Counted from the stretch's first letter, positions 15,740 to 25,225 are shown. The stretch: DNA of 64,000 bases from Laspinema palackyanum D2c (GCF_025370875.1 NZ_JAMXFD010000016.1:1-64000), one strand, 5' to 3'. Made by a program: numbers and translations. Notes: generated by a model from the sequence alone, not told the origin.

Positions 15740-17848
15740 ATGGATACAAAGACCGTTTCTCCTCCTTCCGTCAAATTTCAGCCCGATACCGTTTTGGAAC
15801 AATCTCCCGGTTTATCCCCCTTTCCCGAACGGGTCAACAATCCCCCAGTTACCCTGGATATCGATTCCGCCGCCACCGAACTGGTCCCCCTCAAATCCGG
15901 TGCACCGTACTCAGACAGCAATGCGCTGTTGTACGACCCCGTTGCCATCACCGAACTTTATCGCGATCGGCCCTTTCTAGTCTGGGGGCGCAGATTTGCA
16001 ATTTTGTGGCCCCTACTCACCCTCGCCTTTGGCATTTGGCGGGATAAAAAATTCGGTCGCGTCAAACAAAACGAACGCAAACGCGCCGAAAAACTGCGAA
16101 TCACCCTGACGAAGTTAGGGCCGGCATTCATTAAAGTCGGACAGGCCCTCTCCACCCGCCCCGACCTAGTGCCACCCCTGTATTTAGAAGAACTCGCCAA
16201 ACTCCAGGACCAGCTACCCCCCTTTCCCAACGAACTCGCCTACCAATTTATCGAAGAAGAACTCGGGGATCAGCCCTCCGCCATCTATGCCGAAATCACC
16301 CCTGACCCCGTAGCTGCCGCCTCCCTCGGCCAAGTTTACAAAGGTAAACTCAAAACCGGCGAAACCGTCGCCATCAAAGTCCAACGCCCTGGACTCGCCG
16401 AAAGCATGGGACTCGATGTCTATGTCTTACGGCAACTGGCAATCTGGGTGCAAAAAAATGTCAAACAAGTTCGCAGCGACTTAGTAGCCATCATGGACGA
16501 GTTCGGCACTCGCATCTATGAAGAAATGGACTACAACAAAGAAGGAGAAAACGCCGAACGCTTTGCCCAACTCTACGGCCATCTTAAAGATATATACGTC
16601 CCCAAAATTTACTGGAAATATACCGGACGTCGAGTTCTCACAATGGAGTGGATCAACGGCACCAAACTCACCCAAATCCCCGCCCTCACCGCCCAAGGCA
16701 TCGACGCCAAATACCTGATTGAAGTCGGGGTGCAATGTTCCTTGCGCCAATTGCTTGAACATGGGTTTTTCCATGCTGACCCTCACCCCGGCAACCTCCT
16801 CGCCACCGAAGATGGGAAACTCGCCTATCTCGACTTTGGCATGATGAGTGAGGTCAAACCCTATCAAAGATATGGACTCATTCAAGCGGTCGTCCATCTC
16901 GTGAACCGTGACTTTGAAGGACTCGCCAAAGATTACGTTAAACTGGAATTTCTCACTCCAGAAACCGACCTCACACCGATTATCCCGGCCCTCGCCAACG
17001 TTTTTAATAATGCCCTCGGTGCCAGCGTTGCCGAACTCAACTTTAAGAGCATTACCGACCAACTGTCGGAAATCATGTACGAGTACCCCTTCCGGGTCCC
17101 CGCCTATTATGCCTTAATTATTCGCTCCTTAGTTACCTTAGAAGGGATTGCGATTAATGTTGATCCGAATTTTAAAGTTCTGAGTAAAGCCTATCCTTAT
17201 GTGGCTAAACGCCTATTAACCGACCCTTCCCCAGAATTGCGCGGGTCATTGAGAGACCTGCTGTTTAAAGATGGGGACTTCCGGTGGAACCGATTAGAAA
17301 ACCTATTGAGAAATGCCAAAGAAAGTGATGAGTATGACCTGTCCCAGGGATTAAATCAAGCCTTAGAATTTCTGTTTTCCGAACGGGGAGAATTCATCCG
17401 CGATCGCCTCGTCGAAGAATTAGTCAAAAGTCTAGATCATCTCTCTCGCGACGCCTTCAGTAATGCCACCTCCGTCCTCCGAGAATGGGTCGGCTGGAAA
17501 GGAAATAAACCCACTTCAGCCATCACCAGTGGTGATCAAGAGAAAATGGAGCGAATTAAACGAATTTGGGCAATTGTCCAAGAAACCCCCGGATTCAATA
17601 CTACCGAATTCGTCCAAAAACTTGCCCCCTTCCTCATCAAACCCGAAACCCAACGCATGGGTCAAAAAATAGCCGGGGATTTAGCCCAAAGAATGTTAGC
17701 CCGCCTAATTCGGGAAGTTCTCCTCAAAGAAGAACCCACCAATGGCAATGGGAAAACATCCTATCCCACCCATCCTCAACAACAATTACCTCCCTCCCGT
17801 ACCAATGGAAAAGTTATTACTTATCCCAATGTGACAGTGAGGAAATAG
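15740..17848 (+). CDS. ABC1/AarF/UbiB-family atypical kinase
   Basis: This 702-residue member of the ABC1 (UbiB) protein-kinase-like family is linked to quinone and tocopherol metabolism in bacteria and plastids. Family motifs are present: KLGPAFIKVGQALSTRPDL (the KxGQ motif), AAASLGQVYKGKL (the alanine-rich nucleotide loop), VAIKVQRPG, and the catalytic HADPHPGNLL with YLDFGMM. Residues 1-95 are a variable cyanobacterial extension, and a hydrophobic segment lies around 90. The C-terminal ~60 residues are Pro/Gln-rich. I chose ATG 15740; an in-frame GTG at 15725 would add five residues. The substrate is not evident from the sequence. Confidence 0.92.
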   Translation: MDTKTVSPPSVKFQPDTVLEQSPGLSPFPERVNNPPVTLDIDSAATELVPLKSGAPYSDSNALLYDPVAITELYRDRPFLVWGRRFAILWPLLTLAFGIWRDKKFGRVKQNERKRAEKLRITLTKLGPAFIKVGQALSTRPDLVPPLYLEELAKLQDQLPPFPNELAYQFIEEELGDQPSAIYAEITPDPVAAASLGQVYKGKLKTGETVAIKVQRPGLAESMGLDVYVLRQLAIWVQKNVKQVRSDLVAIMDEFGTRIYEEMDYNKEGENAERFAQLYGHLKDIYVPKIYWKYTGRRVLTMEWINGTKLTQIPALTAQGIDAKYLIEVGVQCSLRQLLEHGFFHADPHPGNLLATEDGKLAYLDFGMMSEVKPYQRYGLIQAVVHLVNRDFEGLAKDYVKLEFLTPETDLTPIIPALANVFNNALGASVAELNFKSITDQLSEIMYEYPFRVPAYYALIIRSLVTLEGIAINVDPNFKVLSKAYPYVAKRLLTDPSPELRGSLRDLLFKDGDFRWNRLENLLRNAKESDEYDLSQGLNQALEFLFSERGEFIRDRLVEELVKSLDHLSRDAFSNATSVLREWVGWKGNKPTSAITSGDQEKMERIKRIWAIVQETPGFNTTEFVQKLAPFLIKPETQRMGQKIAGDLAQRMLARLIREVLLKEEPTNGNGKTSYPTHPQQQLPPSRTNGKVITYPNVTVRK

Positions 17849-17854
17849 AGGGGC

Positions 17855-18093
17855 AGAAACCGGGTTTCTTTCCTAAATTTTTGTTAGGAAGCAAAAGTTA
17901 TCGCAGAAACCCGGTTTCTAGCTTAACTCGGGGGTTAGAAACCGGGTTTCTTTCCTAAATTTTTGTTAGGAAGCAAAAGTTATCGCAGAAACCCGGTTTC
18001 TAGCTTAACTCGGGGGTCAGAAACCGGGTTTCTTTCCTAAATTTTTGTGAGGAAGCAAAAGTGATCGCAGAAACCCGGTTTCTAGCCTAACTC
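17855..18093. repeat. 82-bp tandem repeat, three units, with nested palindromes
   Basis: Units begin at 17855, 17937 and 18019 (period 82 bp); the third is slightly diverged and shorter. Each unit contains AGAAACCGGGTTTCT, a ttcctaa/ttaggaa mini-hairpin and then AGAAACCCGGTTTCT, so it can fold as a long hairpin. It lies between the convergent ABC1 kinase and Uma2 genes. Confidence 0.92.
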
Positions 18094-18098
18094 TGTCC

Positions 18099-18743
18099 TT
18101 ATCCTTGCACCTCTTCCCAAAACCAATTGCACACCTCAGTATTATCCGCCTCTCGACTCCGCTGCAACCCCTCCTCTAGCAACGACATCTCCAAACCCGG
18201 TAACAACTTCGACTCTCGAATCCGTTGACTCCCATTGGGTGCAATCATCTCAAACGCAATGATCGGGGCATTTTGAACATCAACCACCCAATATTCCCGC
18301 ACTCCTAACTCCTCATACAACAGTCGCTTAATTCCTAAATCATCTGCCAGAGAAGTCACCGCAATTTCAATCGCTAAATCGGGAGGGAGGTTTTTATCTA
18401 AATCCACCGCCGAACTCCCTTTTGGAGATGACTTTACCCGATCGCCGATATAATAAGACAGGTCCGGTTGGCACTCGTTTTTACGCGATTGCCGGTAAGT
18501 GCAATTAACCTGGACTCTCATGGGTATGCCTTTTGTCATTCCCCATAAATTAACTAAAAGGGCAAGGATTCCATTATCTTCAGCATGATTCCACCCCACT
18601 GCTGACATTTCTATTCTCCCTTGTCCGTTGTAGTAGTAGCCCTTAGATTTTTCATAGTCTGCATTTTCAAGGGTGTCGATATATTCCTCCCAGGTGGCAG
18701 TCACCCAGACATCGGTGGAAAACTCTGTTTTGAGTAAATTCAT
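18099..18743 (-). CDS. Uma2-family endonuclease (DUF820)
   Basis: This 214-residue PD-(D/E)XK-fold protein belongs to a family expanded in cyanobacteria. Visible features are WEEYIDTLENADY near the N terminus, GRIEMSAVGWNHAED, and the nuclease core QPDLSYYIGD...PPDLAIEIAVTSLADD with the catalytic D and ExA/ExE-type positions, then LYEELGVREYWVVD. I chose the ATG at 18741-18743 because CAGGT lies 8-12 nt upstream; an upstream in-frame ATG at 18806 would add 21 residues. The biological role of the family is unknown. It is followed on the opposite strand by the 82-bp repeat array. Confidence 0.9.
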   Translation of the reverse strand: MNLLKTEFSTDVWVTATWEEYIDTLENADYEKSKGYYYNGQGRIEMSAVGWNHAEDNGILALLVNLWGMTKGIPMRVQVNCTYRQSRKNECQPDLSYYIGDRVKSSPKGSSAVDLDKNLPPDLAIEIAVTSLADDLGIKRLLYEELGVREYWVVDVQNAPIIAFEMIAPNGSQRIRESKLLPGLEMSLLEEGLQRSREADNTEVCNWFWEEVQG

Positions 18744-18906
18744 AACATTTACCTGCGGTGTTATAGCATTGTTTGGCTCCAGCCTTAATTTAGCTTGGAT
18801 TTTCAAAATCTGTGAAAGTCCTGTAGAGCATCAGGGTAAAAATATCAAATGTATCTTTTGCTGGAATTATAGCAGACGTTCAAAGATGGAAACCGTTAAT
18901 TTTTGT

Positions 18907-18937
18907 AAAAAAAAAAGGACAAGGCACTGCCCTGTCC
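18907..18937 (-). terminator. Rho-independent terminator of the FAD oxidoreductase gene
   Basis: On the minus strand, GGACAGGGC and GCCTTGTCC form a 9-bp stem (one G-T pair) with a 3-nt loop. A run of ten or more T follows. It lies 26 bp after the stop at 18963. Confidence 0.9.
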
Positions 18938-18962
18938 CAAAGGTAATAACGGGTTACTTTGA

Positions 18963-20525
18963 TTAGGCGATCGCCGATTCAAATTGTTGCAATTGAGCCA
19001 GATCCGGGGCCGAGTTTTTTCCGAAAATGGTCGGTAATTCCCCCACCTTAACCAGCACCTCTCGCACCTCTTGATTAGAAATATCCGCCAGGTTTCGATT
19101 ACTTAACAGGGCTAAAGTTGCCGCAATGCCTAACCCATGACCCACTGCCGCATTGTATTCCACAATTCGTCCCGCAGCGGAAGCAAACCCCTCAAATCCA
19201 GAGGCAGGACTGACAACGGCTAAATTCTGCACCGAGTTCAGTTGTGCGTGACGGATGCCGACATTAAAAATTGGCTTACTAAACATGGTACTGACAAACC
19301 CATTGGCGAGGGCTTTATCGCCAATGCCAGGAATCCCTCCGCGCACATCAAAATGATAGGCAAAGGTTGCCAATGCCTCAGATTTGGGAACGCCCCCGGC
19401 TAACATTTCAGCACCACTTAAAGGCTCGATCGCCTCGGTGATATTTCCCGCGTGTCGGATGTACAATTCCGATGCAGGCGTTACCTTTTTGGCCCCAATA
19501 CTCTTAAACCATTGCTCAACAAATTTCATCTCCTCCAGCATTGCCGGAGTCGGTTTCCCGCCATTGTTTGCCAGCGTCTCTGCTTCGCTGCCGGTAACCG
19601 CAATCATCAACGCATTCCAAGAGAGGCGATCGCCGGATAAAATCGCCACATTTCCTCGGTCTAAAATTGCCCCACTGTCATACAGGGATAACTTTTTACC
19701 TCGGAACGAATGATAGGCGATGGATAACGCATTACAGCGAATATCAATATAATCTTTCCCCGCCCACAAAGTTTTTAAATTTCCGTGGGAATCTACCAAC
19801 TCCTGCCGCAATGATTCAGCTTTGCGCTCATCAAATCCAGCCGCAGACTTGAGGAAATTCTGAGCTTCCGTATCTGCCAAATTTCTGAAGCGTTTCAGAT
19901 AAGCTAATTCTATCTCTTTGAGGCGCTGAATACTCAATCCTTCGGTTTCAAACACCAAGGTCACCGGCAGTTCAGAATCCGGTAAGCCAAAAGTTCCAAA
20001 TCCTTGAGACTTTTTCGCCCCTGCCGCTTGTGCGAGTTCCGCATTCACGGTAGAATCAATAAATTGCTTTGCTGTATAGGTTTCACCGCGACTGGTAAGA
20101 ATACTGGTCAAATTGGGTCCAGATTTAACCACCGAGGCGATTTTAACCTCACTGAGAATCGCCACCCCTGCTTCCCGAAGCATCTCTTTCAAAGCGCGAT
20201 CGCCCTTTTCAGGGTCAAGAGCAATTTGCACCACTCCCGCCCGTTTTAAAAACTCTTGATACAGGGCAGAAGGCGCACCGAATGTATCCAGATTCAGAGA
20301 GGTTTGAAGCTGCCGATCAATTTGAGTGCGATCGAGATAAGATAATTTCCCTCGGATTAAATGACCCCCAATGCCTTCTCCAGCATTTGCCTTAGACATT
20401 AACAACATCTTGGGATACTTTTTCGTCTGACGGCGATACTCTCGCGCTGCCGCTACCATCGCTAAAACCCCGGGTACTTCATCCCCAAATCCGATGATAT
20501 CGTAATACCGTTCTGCTTTATTCAT
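18963..20525 (-). CDS. FAD-dependent oxidoreductase (FAD_oxidored family)
   Basis: This 520-residue flavoprotein begins AERYYDIIGFGDEVPGVLA, a modified Rossmann dinucleotide-binding segment (GxGxxxxG variant). The internal GEGIGGHLIRGKLSYLDR, the FIDSTVNAELA segment (typical of FAD oxidoreductases with the IDAT/IDST motif), and GFEGFASAAGRIVEYNAAVGHGLGIA near the C terminus follow. The last glycine-rich stretch resembles the FAD-contacting end of PF12831 proteins. There is no signal peptide. The substrate is unknown. I chose ATG 20523-20525 because the alternative upstream ATG only adds seven residues before the conserved fold. Confidence 0.85.
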   Translation of the reverse strand: MNKAERYYDIIGFGDEVPGVLAMVAAAREYRRQTKKYPKMLLMSKANAGEGIGGHLIRGKLSYLDRTQIDRQLQTSLNLDTFGAPSALYQEFLKRAGVVQIALDPEKGDRALKEMLREAGVAILSEVKIASVVKSGPNLTSILTSRGETYTAKQFIDSTVNAELAQAAGAKKSQGFGTFGLPDSELPVTLVFETEGLSIQRLKEIELAYLKRFRNLADTEAQNFLKSAAGFDERKAESLRQELVDSHGNLKTLWAGKDYIDIRCNALSIAYHSFRGKKLSLYDSGAILDRGNVAILSGDRLSWNALMIAVTGSEAETLANNGGKPTPAMLEEMKFVEQWFKSIGAKKVTPASELYIRHAGNITEAIEPLSGAEMLAGGVPKSEALATFAYHFDVRGGIPGIGDKALANGFVSTMFSKPIFNVGIRHAQLNSVQNLAVVSPASGFEGFASAAGRIVEYNAAVGHGLGIAATLALLSNRNLADISNQEVREVLVKVGELPTIFGKNSAPDLAQLQQFESAIA

Positions 20526-20789
20526 AATGTGCGCTCTTGATCGCAAAGATTGGTAAACGCCGGTACAACCCGACAGAGATTATTCCCTATACCTTTGCTA
20601 ACGCTGTTCATCCGGAGGCACTGAACCCCAAGAAAATCCCTCTTTTTTTCGTAGTAACGACTTCAGTCGTTATCCCCTCCCCAACCCAATCCCCACCCCC
20701 CTAAAACCCCACGATCATAATCCTCACCGTCAATCTGACCCCAAATTTCGTTAAAGTTAAAAGCAGTAACCTCTTTAGGAGATTTCAGG

Positions 20790-21473
20790 ATGTCAGCTCA
20801 ACTCCTCCTTGTCGATGATGAACCCGGATTACGGGAAGCGGTGCAAGCCTATCTGGAAGATGAAGGATTTTCCGTGCAGGTGGCGAGTAATGCCAATGAT
20901 GGATGGGATTTGCTGCAACAGCAACATCCCGATTTAGTGATTACGGACTTGATGATGCCTCAAGTTGATGGATTTGAATTTCTCAAACGGATGAGAGAAG
21001 ACCCCCGGTTTAAAGTAATGCCTGTGGTTTTTTTAACCGCTAGAGGGATGACAGGCGATCGCATCCAAGGCTATCAAGCCGGTTGTGATGCCTACCTCTC
21101 CAAACCCTTTGACCCCGATGAATTAGTGGCGATCGTCCGTAACCTGTTAGATCGTCGCGCCGCTGCGAGTGGGGAAGGAGAAGCCCCAGATTTAGCCTCC
21201 TTAGCGCGGGAAATTGGTGAAATTAAGTCTATGTTATCGGGACGGCATTCCATCGCCCAAACCCCACCCCCGATCAAAATTGACCTGACCCCGCGCGAAC
21301 AAAGTGTTTTGGATTTAGTCGCCAAGGGACTGATGAACAAGGAAATCGCCCGCAATCTCGATACCAGTGTTCGCAATGTCGAAAAATATGTCAGCCGCTT
21401 ATTTAGCAAAACCGGCACCAACAGCCGAACGGAGTTAGTGCGGTATGCGCTGGAACATGGGTTGACCGAATAG
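20790..21473 (+). CDS. Response regulator, REC-LuxR (NarL family, Ycf29-like)
   Basis: This 227-residue DNA-binding response regulator has a receiver domain at residues 1-125, with the acidic pair D9-D10 (LLLVDDEP), phosphoacceptor D53 (VITDLMMPQ), the T/S of VVFLTARG and the lysine in YLSKPFDP. A linker leads to a LuxR/GerE helix-turn-helix at ~165-225 (LTPREQSVLDLVAKGLMNKEIARNL). This arrangement matches the cyanobacterial/plastid Ycf29-type regulators. TTTAGGAGATTTCAGG upstream supplies a ribosome binding site. No cognate kinase is adjacent, so its signal is unknown. Confidence 0.93.
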   Translation: MSAQLLLVDDEPGLREAVQAYLEDEGFSVQVASNANDGWDLLQQQHPDLVITDLMMPQVDGFEFLKRMREDPRFKVMPVVFLTARGMTGDRIQGYQAGCDAYLSKPFDPDELVAIVRNLLDRRAAASGEGEAPDLASLAREIGEIKSMLSGRHSIAQTPPPIKIDLTPREQSVLDLVAKGLMNKEIARNLDTSVRNVEKYVSRLFSKTGTNSRTELVRYALEHGLTE

Positions 21474-21655
21474 GGACCGATGGCTCGTTGCGGGTGATTG
21501 ACTTCAACCTGTTGAATCATCCTCCGCGATCGGCAAATGATTAAGAAAAGTTACATTTCTTTAAAAATTGGTCATATTTTCTCATTTTGGAGAAAATTTT
21601 TGCTAACGTTTGACCCATTACTTGAACAAACAATAAGAAAAAAGACCTAAAACTT

Positions 21656-21769
21656 ATGAGAGTTGCAAAAATTTCCTCACCTTTGGGACAAGTCTTAATG
21701 ATGGCAGCGTTAATGATTTTGATGAGTCTGGGGACAATGGCTGTTGTTGTTTTAGCCGGTGGTGTCTGA
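21656..21769 (+). CDS. 37-residue single-pass membrane protein, hypothetical
   Basis: ATG 21656 to TGA 21767 encodes a very short protein. A basic N terminus (MRVAKISSPLGQ) is followed by about 24 hydrophobic residues (VLMMAALMILMSLGTMAVVV...) and ends AGGV. The size and design are those of small cyanobacterial thylakoid or plasma-membrane subunits, but it matches none of the photosystem or cytochrome b6f small subunits I know. A hairpin with arms 21770-21779/21786-21795 directly follows the stop, which supports a real transcription unit. Confidence 0.55.
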   Translation: MRVAKISSPLGQVLMMAALMILMSLGTMAVVVLAGGV

Positions 21770-21795
21770 GGCAGAAAACATGAGGGTTCTCTGCC
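21770..21795 (+). terminator. Hairpin immediately after the 37-residue gene
   Basis: GGCAGAAAAC and GTTCTCTGCC form a 10-bp stem with one mismatch and a short loop, starting right after the TGA. The following sequence is only partly T-rich (CTTCTTTTG). Confidence 0.45.
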
Positions 21796-21816
21796 TGGGT
21801 GCTTCTTTTGATTGGA

Positions 21817-22560
21817 TCACAGACGTAAGAGCAAATTAGAGCCGTGGGTATCGGTGCCACAGGTATGGAATAATCCGTGGGTGGCACCTAACTCATAAAC
21901 TTTGGCGGTTTGCTTGGGACTGGGTTTCCAGGGGTTAGGGTTTTTGTAGGCATAATAGGTTTCGATGCCATCAATGCCCAAATCGGCGGCTTCGGGAATC
22001 AGGTCCTCGGGCGATCGCTTGGCATACCGCGCCGGGTGAGCTAAAACTGCCAATCCTCCGGCAGATTGAATGGCATGAATGACCTGGGAGGCTTGATAAT
22101 GGGGACCCTTGACCGTGTGACCTTCCAGATACGGTTGCATCCGAGGATGTTCTGGATTGAAGGCATATCCCAGAATATGGACCTCCGTATCCAGGAGACC
22201 CGCATTAATTTCGACCCCAGTCCAGAGTTGGGGGGCTTGAGGCAGTTCCGCAACGGTTCTGTCACTTTGATATAAATTGGAATGGTCGATCCACCATTCA
22301 TCCAACCAGCGTTGAGCGGCATAGTAGCCTTTGACACTGTGATGATCCGTAATTGCCAGCCCTTTGAGACCAATGCAGATAGCTTGTTCCATCACTTCTT
22401 CCGGGCGTAACTTGCCATCGGAACAGACGGTATGGAGATGAAAATTATAAGTAGTCGGGCAACTATCAGGGTTGATCGCCTGAAACACGCGACCTAGCGC
22501 CGCTTTGTTCTGTGCGACGGGCTGAGTTGAAATAGACTGTTGAGAGACTAAGAGCGTCAT
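21817..22560 (-). CDS. PHP-domain phosphoesterase
   Basis: This 247-residue PHP-superfamily metal-dependent phosphoesterase resembles the RNase AM/3',5'-nucleotide phosphatase group. Metal ligands appear in the expected order: FHLHTVCSDG (HxH plus D), AITDHHSVKGY, GVEINAG (Glu), LAHPARY and CGTDTHGSN. The cyanobacterial form has an extra PHP insert (WLDEWWIDHSNLYQSDRT). I chose ATG 22558-22560 because GAGGTAGTT stands immediately upstream; an upstream in-frame ATG at 22632 lacks such a site. Substrate assignment needs biochemistry; nucleotide or RNA 5'-processing is the family expectation. Confidence 0.88.
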   Translation of the reverse strand: MTLLVSQQSISTQPVAQNKAALGRVFQAINPDSCPTTYNFHLHTVCSDGKLRPEEVMEQAICIGLKGLAITDHHSVKGYYAAQRWLDEWWIDHSNLYQSDRTVAELPQAPQLWTGVEINAGLLDTEVHILGYAFNPEHPRMQPYLEGHTVKGPHYQASQVIHAIQSAGGLAVLAHPARYAKRSPEDLIPEAADLGIDGIETYYAYKNPNPWKPSPKQTAKVYELGATHGLFHTCGTDTHGSNLLLRL

Positions 22561-22955
22561 AACTACCTCATAAATTGGGGAGTGTTCGGGTTGAACATCA
22601 ACACACCCTGAAAAGGCGAGGGTTGACGGCAAAACGTCACCTTCGGCAAGTTCATCTCGACGTCGGCATCAAGGGTCGGCGATCGGAAGGGAAGGGCGAT
22701 ATAGTCCTGAACCCGTAGCACTCGCAACGAACGTTTAGAATTTAGAAGTCGATCTTGACGAGCGCGAGAATTTTCTTTACATATTTTAACAGTCCGAATC
22801 AAGTGCTCACCAAAAAATTAAAAAAATATTAACTATGCCGGGGAAAAGCCAGAATTATCAATCGACTATTAACAACGGGTGATTGATTAAACCTCAAACA
22901 TTCAAGCCAAATCCCTGGGGTTAGAACGGTCCAATAGGTATAAATTCAGGGGACA

Positions 22956-23023
22956 AGAAACCGGGGTTTCAGGCCCTAATTTGTGGCAAATTGGCCTAAC
23001 TTTTCTCAAAAAACCGGGTTTCT
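22956..23023. repeat. AGAAACCGGGGTTTC inverted repeat
   Basis: AGAAACCGGGGTTTC (22956-22970) is paired with AAACCGGGTTTCT (23011-23023). It is a diverged member of the GAAACCGGGTTTC repeat family. Confidence 0.75.
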
Positions 23024-23157
23024 AACCGATATTCTTCGTAAAAACCCGCACCCTCAAGGGTGGGAAAAAAGCGGACGAAGCCCCAGAAGCGCCGGTTCAA
23101 GAGAAAACTAGGTTTTGACAACTGAATTTGGGATGACCTAAACCGGAGAAACTCCAC

Positions 23158-23186
23158 AAAAATAACCAAGCTAGGGGCTTGGTTAT
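23158..23186 (-). terminator. Rho-independent terminator downstream of hetZ
   Basis: On the minus strand, ATAACCAAGC and GCTTGGTTAT form a 10-bp perfect stem with a 5-nt loop, followed by TTTTTG. It lies about 190 bp after the hetZ stop, so the mRNA has a long 3' region. Confidence 0.8.
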
Positions 23187-23378
23187 CCAGGGAATATGCT
23201 CGGGGAGTCGAGGGACCGGCTCCCTATTGAACCTAAAACGGGGCTGAGAAATTTGGAAGGGGGGGGAAACAGAGGCGGCAGTCGGAGGGTGTCTGCCGGT
23301 CCCCCACCTGTGAATTGAGCGATCGCTCGTGAACAGAGACCGATGATTCGGGAACCTAGTAGTAATTAGCACAGGGAA

Positions 23379-24653
23379 TTACTTCTCCTGAGATTCAGTA
23401 TTACGAGATTGCCACGCTTTTTCCAGAAGTGCCGACCACCGCTTTTGGACCTGTTTGGGAGTACATTTAATCTCTTGGGCGATTTCAGCGTCGCTGGCTC
23501 CAGAGCGCTTCAGTTTGAGAAGCTGTTGCTGTTCTTCCGAGAGGTCACCGAGGAAATTATCCCACTGTTGCAAGGGCATTCCCAAATTTTGATCCAAGTC
23601 CGCACCGAGCCATTGATGGACCAGTTTCCAATGTCCAGAGCGAGCAAACTTTTCAACGTGATACTTGAACCGTTGTTGTAGGTAATCCCGCTGACGTGCG
23701 CTCAGACCGAGGATTTCGTCGATTTCCGGAGCTGCCAAATCTTGCAGTTTCAGGACTAAATAATCGATACAGTCCGATTGACCTTGAGACTCCAGATATT
23801 GAATCAACTCAGCAATCACGCGATCGCGCAACACGGCCTCGGCTGGGTCCACCATCTCGGCAATCATTTTTTCCCGAACCTGCTGTGCCGCATAAGAGCG
23901 ACTTTGAACCTCAGCATCTTCACCCTTGGGAAACTCGATCGCCTGTTCAATATCCACCAGCGTTTCCGGGGGTTGACCTTGGGCGAACCCTTGAGCACGC
24001 AGCACAATCAGTTGTTGATTGTAGCGACCTGGGAGGGTAATCCGACGCTTGGCGTAATGTTCGGTAAACGCCATATACTCTGCCAGTTCTAACTGAGTCC
24101 GAGGGGTGTAGGTTAGGGGCATTTCATGTTCGCGACGGAAGGCACGCAGCACCTCGATATAGAACCCTTGCAAGAAATCTTCGATTAAGGTGTATCGCGC
24201 TTGGAAGCTCAGACGAGAGTGCAGGTGAGCCACATGACGGTAAACCATCGAGCTGAGTTGAGCATGGAGGTCCACCCGACCTTGCCGAGAACCGAGCTTG
24301 TAGTAGTGGAGAGACTTTTGTAAGCGATGGCGAGCTAGAGTAATCTGCCAGGAGCGAACTTCACCCGAATTTTGAATCCGATTGCTTTTCCGGCAAATCC
24401 GCTCAACCTCTTTGGCAATCCGTAGGGCCACTTCTTGGGCGCTTTTTGAGCCGCTTTTCAGCTTTTGGCTAAGTTCATCGAGGATTTGCTCGCTCAACTG
24501 TTCCGTGTCCATTCCCAGTATGAAGATGGGTTCTTCGGTGGTGTCTCCAGGTTGGCTCTCCACTTGAGGAGTGCCTGCGGTCATTTGCGGAGTAGCAGGA
24601 ACTTGAGCATCGTTTTTCCGGGAATTGGACGAATTGGCTAGTTTAACGTTCAT
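23379..24653 (-). CDS. hetZ: HetZ-family heterocyst/patterning regulator
   Basis: This 424-residue protein matches HetZ, the DNA-binding differentiation regulator of filamentous cyanobacteria. A variable ~55-residue N terminus precedes EVALRIAKEVERICRKSNRI. Then come GRVDLHAQLSSMVYR, the central FLQGFYIEVLRAFRREHEMP, LAEYMAFTEHYAKRRITLPGR and LRAQGFAQGQPPETLVD. The C-terminal half has a sigma-like helix-turn-helix (EIDEILGLSARQRDYLQQRFKYH) and a second HTH-like segment (SDAEIAQEIKCTPKQVQKRW). A purine-rich CCGAGG lies upstream of the ATG. In Anabaena, HetZ acts with HetR and PatU3; neither is in this window. The upstream 650-bp region is gene-free, consistent with complex regulation. Confidence 0.88.
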   Translation of the reverse strand: MNVKLANSSNSRKNDAQVPATPQMTAGTPQVESQPGDTTEEPIFILGMDTEQLSEQILDELSQKLKSGSKSAQEVALRIAKEVERICRKSNRIQNSGEVRSWQITLARHRLQKSLHYYKLGSRQGRVDLHAQLSSMVYRHVAHLHSRLSFQARYTLIEDFLQGFYIEVLRAFRREHEMPLTYTPRTQLELAEYMAFTEHYAKRRITLPGRYNQQLIVLRAQGFAQGQPPETLVDIEQAIEFPKGEDAEVQSRSYAAQQVREKMIAEMVDPAEAVLRDRVIAELIQYLESQGQSDCIDYLVLKLQDLAAPEIDEILGLSARQRDYLQQRFKYHVEKFARSGHWKLVHQWLGADLDQNLGMPLQQWDNFLGDLSEEQQQLLKLKRSGASDAEIAQEIKCTPKQVQKRWSALLEKAWQSRNTESQEK

Positions 24654-25195
24654 GAGTTTTGCCTCGGGTAACGCACCGGACTAAAGAACCGTAGACATTG
24701 AGGGAAAGGAAGAGAGGGTCGCTTGTCGGTTGAGCCTCTTGCTCTCGTTCCCTGCGCTGTCTACATTTAGACTGTCCCAAGATTGAGCGGACTTTGGTGG
24801 TCAGTAGATCCCTCTTTCTAAACCGGCATACTGCTGTAACGGGACAGGATGCGCCACTGTCTGTTCTTTTCCGGTTGCGATCGGCCAATGGCTAAGGTTT
24901 TACGGGTGGACGGTCGAGAAAGTGGTTGATTCCACCCACTCCGCATTGACAACTGGCACATGGGTATCATTTAAAACTTGGATATCAAATCTCCGTGATC
25001 CTCTTCGTTTGGGAACGCGGTTCATCCGGATCCAACGGTGGGCAATGTTTAAAAGATCACCCCTCGGGATGGTTAGGGGTGGGGGGATATAGGGCCTCTG
25101 CTAGAAGAGTGAATTGCTTTTAAAAACTGTGGGGTTGGCTAGAGTTGCGATCGCCTATCCTCCAACAAGGTTGAGAGCGTCCGTTGTAGGGTGCT

Positions 25196-25225
25196 AAAAA
25201 AAACCCGCCTGCGATCGCAGACAGG
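25196..25225 (-). terminator. Rho-independent terminator of the YrdC/YciO-like gene
   Basis: On the minus strand, CCTGTCTG and CAGGCGGG pair (two G-T pairs) around a CGATCG loop and are followed by eight T. A HIP1 palindrome forms the loop. Confidence 0.75.

Larger units (their letters stand above)
22561..23378. other. Intergenic region with repeats and the hetZ terminator
   Basis: No convincing gene in 818 bp. It holds an AAACCGGG-type inverted repeat (22956-23023), a CACCCTCAAGGGTG mini-palindrome near 23051 and the terminator at 23158-23186. Confidence 0.6.

Noticed and set aside
17855-18093. Possible CRISPR array
   Set aside because: The 82-bp units are near identical along their whole length, with no unique spacers and no cas genes; it is a tandem repeat.
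23097-23372. 91-codon minus-strand frame downstream of hetZ
   Set aside because: It crosses the hetZ terminator hairpin and lacks protein-like composition.
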